A stretch of 6,580 bases of DNA from Eubacterium sp. (GTDB taxonomy: Bacteria; Bacillota; Clostridia; Lachnospirales; Lachnospiraceae), in NCBI GenBank assembly GCA_020844525.1, contig JAJGAH010000146.1, positions 1 to 6,580 on the forward strand. The letters run 5' to 3'. The notes beneath the pieces were generated by a model. That model was not told the origin of the DNA, did not search any database, and saw only the letters and a list, made by a program, of their open reading frames with translations. How positions within the stretch are numbered: the stretch's first letter is position 1; each line of letters begins with the position of its first letter. Of this stretch, positions 5,133 through 6,580 are shown piece after piece. Both the position numbers and the translations under genes were made by a program.

Positions 5133-5789
5133 ATGTTTGCTGAAGTTACATTGTCTCTGCTCGAGGGCTTTCTCGTAACCCTGAAGCTGTTTGTGCTGAC
5201 ACTTGTTTTTGCACTGCCGCTTGGATTGCTGATCAGCTTCGGGTCCATGAGCAAGCTGAAGGTGATCAATGTGCCGATCAACTTTCTGATCTGGATTGTC
5301 CGTGGAACACCGCTGCTGCTGCAGCTGCTGATCATTTACTATGGTCCGGGCATTATCATGAAAAATAATATCTGGGGAGCAGGCGATGGCGGCAGGTTTA
5401 TCGCGGCACTCGTGGCCTTTGTCATCAACTATGCGTGCTATTTTTCCGTCATCTACCGCGGTGGTATTCAGTCGATTCCGGTCGGACAGTATGAGGCCGG
5501 CGAGGTGCTGGGCATGACCAGAGGGCAGATTTTCCGGAAGATCGTACTGCTGCAGGTTATCAAACGCATTGTTCCGCCGATTTCAAACGAGATCATCACG
5601 CTGGTCAAGGATACCTCTCTTGCAAGGGTTATCGCGGTATACGAGGTGATCTGGGCTGGTCAGGCCTACATCAAGAGCGCCGGCATTATCTGGCCGCTGT
5701 TCTACACAGGTGCTTTCTATCTGATCTTCAGTGCGCTGCTCACATGGCTGTTCCACTATATTGAGAAGCGGCTCAGCTACTTCCAGTAA
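5133..5789 (+). CDS. Amino-acid ABC importer, permease (HisM/GlnP type)
   Basis: This 218-residue inner-membrane subunit of a polar amino-acid importer has about five helices. It carries RGTPLLLQL (residues 58-66), characteristic of this permease family, and the cytoplasmic EAA loop, YEAGEVLGMTRGQIFRKIVL, which docks on the ATPase. SNEIITLVKDTSL follows, another conserved stretch. I chose ATG 5133 because GGGGGA at 5119-5124 is correctly spaced and MFAEVTLSLLEGFLVTLKLF is a normal family N-terminus. The reading frame also extends upstream to ATG 5103 and TTG 5085, but neither has a comparable ribosome site and the TTG lies inside the long hairpin. The ATPase gene starts 37 bases after the stop. 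No second permease gene is seen, so the channel is probably a homodimer. Confidence 0.95.
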   Translation: MFAEVTLSLLEGFLVTLKLFVLTLVFALPLGLLISFGSMSKLKVINVPINFLIWIVRGTPLLLQLLIIYYGPGIIMKNNIWGAGDGGRFIAALVAFVINYACYFSVIYRGGIQSIPVGQYEAGEVLGMTRGQIFRKIVLLQVIKRIVPPISNEIITLVKDTSLARVIAVYEVIWAGQAYIKSAGIIWPLFYTGAFYLIFSALLTWLFHYIEKRLSYFQ

Positions 5790-5826
5790 ATCAATATTTC
5801 AATTTTTAGAAGGAGACAGGTGAGAT

Positions 5827-6580
5827 ATGGCTCTGCTTGAGGTTCAAAACATACAGAAAAGCTTCGGGGACACCGAAGTTCTCAAGGACATCAGTTTTTC
5901 CATGGAGAAGGGTCAGGCGCTCTCCATCATCGGCTCTTCCGGAAGCGGAAAGACCACACTGCTGCGCTGTCTGAATTTTCTGGAGAGACCGGACAGGGGA
6001 ATCATTAAGATCCGTGATGAGGTGCTCTTTGACGGTGAAAAGAAGAGGAAGGAATCCGAGGCGGAAACCCGGAAGAAGCGGCTGCACTTTGGACTGGTTT
6101 TTCAGTCCTTCAATTTGTTTCCGCAGTACACTGCGCTTGAAAATGTAATGCTGGCGCCAAAGCTGAACGCAGATGCGGCGGGCAAAAAGGCCGACACCGG
6201 GGAGATCGAGGCACGCGCAAGCGAGCTTCTGGAGCAGATGGGGCTTTCGAACAGAAAAGACAATTACCCGCATCAGCTTTCCGGAGGACAGCAGCAGCGT
6301 GTGGCTATCGCCAGAGCCCTTGCGCTCCAGCCCGATATCCTCTGCTTCGACGAGCCGACCTCCGCATTGGATCCGGAGCTCACCGGCGAGGTGCTGCGTG
6401 TCATTCGTGAGCTGGCAGACAACCACACGACCATGATCATCGTTACCCATGAGATGAAATTCGCCCACGATGTGGCTGACCAGGTCATTTTCATGGACAA
6501 CGGCGTCATTCTGGAGAAGGGCACGCCGGACGATGTATTCGAGCATCCCACACACGACAGGACAAAGCAGTTCCTCGCAG
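5827..6580 (+). CDS. Amino-acid ABC importer, ATP-binding protein (3' end cut by window)
   Basis: The cytoplasmic ATPase of the importer is visible for 251 codons with no stop before the window edge. It ends at KQFLA, and family members typically finish within a few residues of this, so almost all of it is present. Nucleotide-binding motifs are complete: Walker A GSSGSGKT (36-43), Q-loop Q93 in [10 protein letters not shown], signature LSGGQQQR (151-158), Walker B ILCFDE (171-176) with catalytic E176, D-loop SALD (179-182) and switch H208. Lysine- and glutamate-rich segments at about 71-85 and 113-132 sit between Walker A and the signature. AGGAG at 5811-5815 precedes the ATG by eleven bases. 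It should couple ATP hydrolysis to uptake through the EAA loop of the permease just upstream. The subfamily is clear; the amino acid carried is not. Confidence 0.96.
   Translation, partial: MALLEVQNIQKSFGDTEVLKDISFSMEKGQALSIIGSSGSGKTTLLRCLNFLERPDRGIIKIRDEVLFDGEKKRKESEAETRKKRLHFGLVFQSFNLFPQYTALENVMLAPKLNADAAGKKADTGEIEARASELLEQMGLSNRKDNYPHQLSGGQQQRVAIARALALQPDILCFDEPTSALDPELTGEVLRVIRELADNHTTMIIVTHEMKFAHDVADQVIFMDNGVILEKGTPDDVFEHPTHDRTKQFLA

Noticed and set aside
5806..6555. 249-codon open frame on the minus strand
   Set aside because: It is antisense to the ABC ATPase, which has every nucleotide-binding motif; long antisense frames are common over such genes.

Overview
The window looks like chromosomal DNA from a Gram-positive anaerobe of the Clostridia, most likely a Lachnospiraceae-type gut commensal. 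The evidence is strong AGGAGG-like ribosome binding sites, a lipoprotein-type solute-binding protein with a Ser/Ala-rich linker, mid-range GC with AT-rich intergenic regions, and protein sequences typical of that group. The genus is inferred and cannot be fixed from the sequence alone. All recognisable genes are on the + strand. No phage, IS, CRISPR or tRNA features were found.

Layout: (1) 1-87, the tail of an unseen upstream transcript and a strong 16-bp terminator hairpin. (2) 175-929, a two-gene unit: a 56-aa zinc-ribbon protein followed, with a 1-nt stop/start overlap, by a seven-helix membrane protein resembling the TM7S3/TM198 (DUF4203) family; function unknown. (3) 1073-2709, an Lrp/AsnC-family regulator whose stop overlaps the start of alanine racemase (ATGA). 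This suggests an amino-acid-responsive (perhaps alanine-responsive) regulator controlling D-alanine supply for peptidoglycan. Two Lrp-like AT-rich boxes exactly 30 bp apart flank the likely -10. (4) 2710-2971, an intergenic region with four tandem copies of a 13-bp unit and a promoter for (5) a formate/nitrite-transporter (FNT) family channel, 2972-3739, closed by a strong terminator at 3814-3849. (6) 4035-6580, a polar amino-acid ABC importer in the order lipoprotein binding protein, permease, ATPase. The ATPase runs off the right edge only a few residues short of its expected end.

The gene content is mostly ordinary metabolism and transport. The parts most worth a second look are not protein families. 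They are a long four-helix imperfect inverted repeat (5030-5096) between the binding-protein and permease genes, the phased Lrp-like boxes ahead of the regulator, the 13-bp tandem array after alr, and the coupled zinc-ribbon/membrane-protein pair. The permease start is better placed at ATG 5133 than at the upstream in-frame TTG at 5085, which lies inside the inverted repeat. I found no convincing new multi-gene system.
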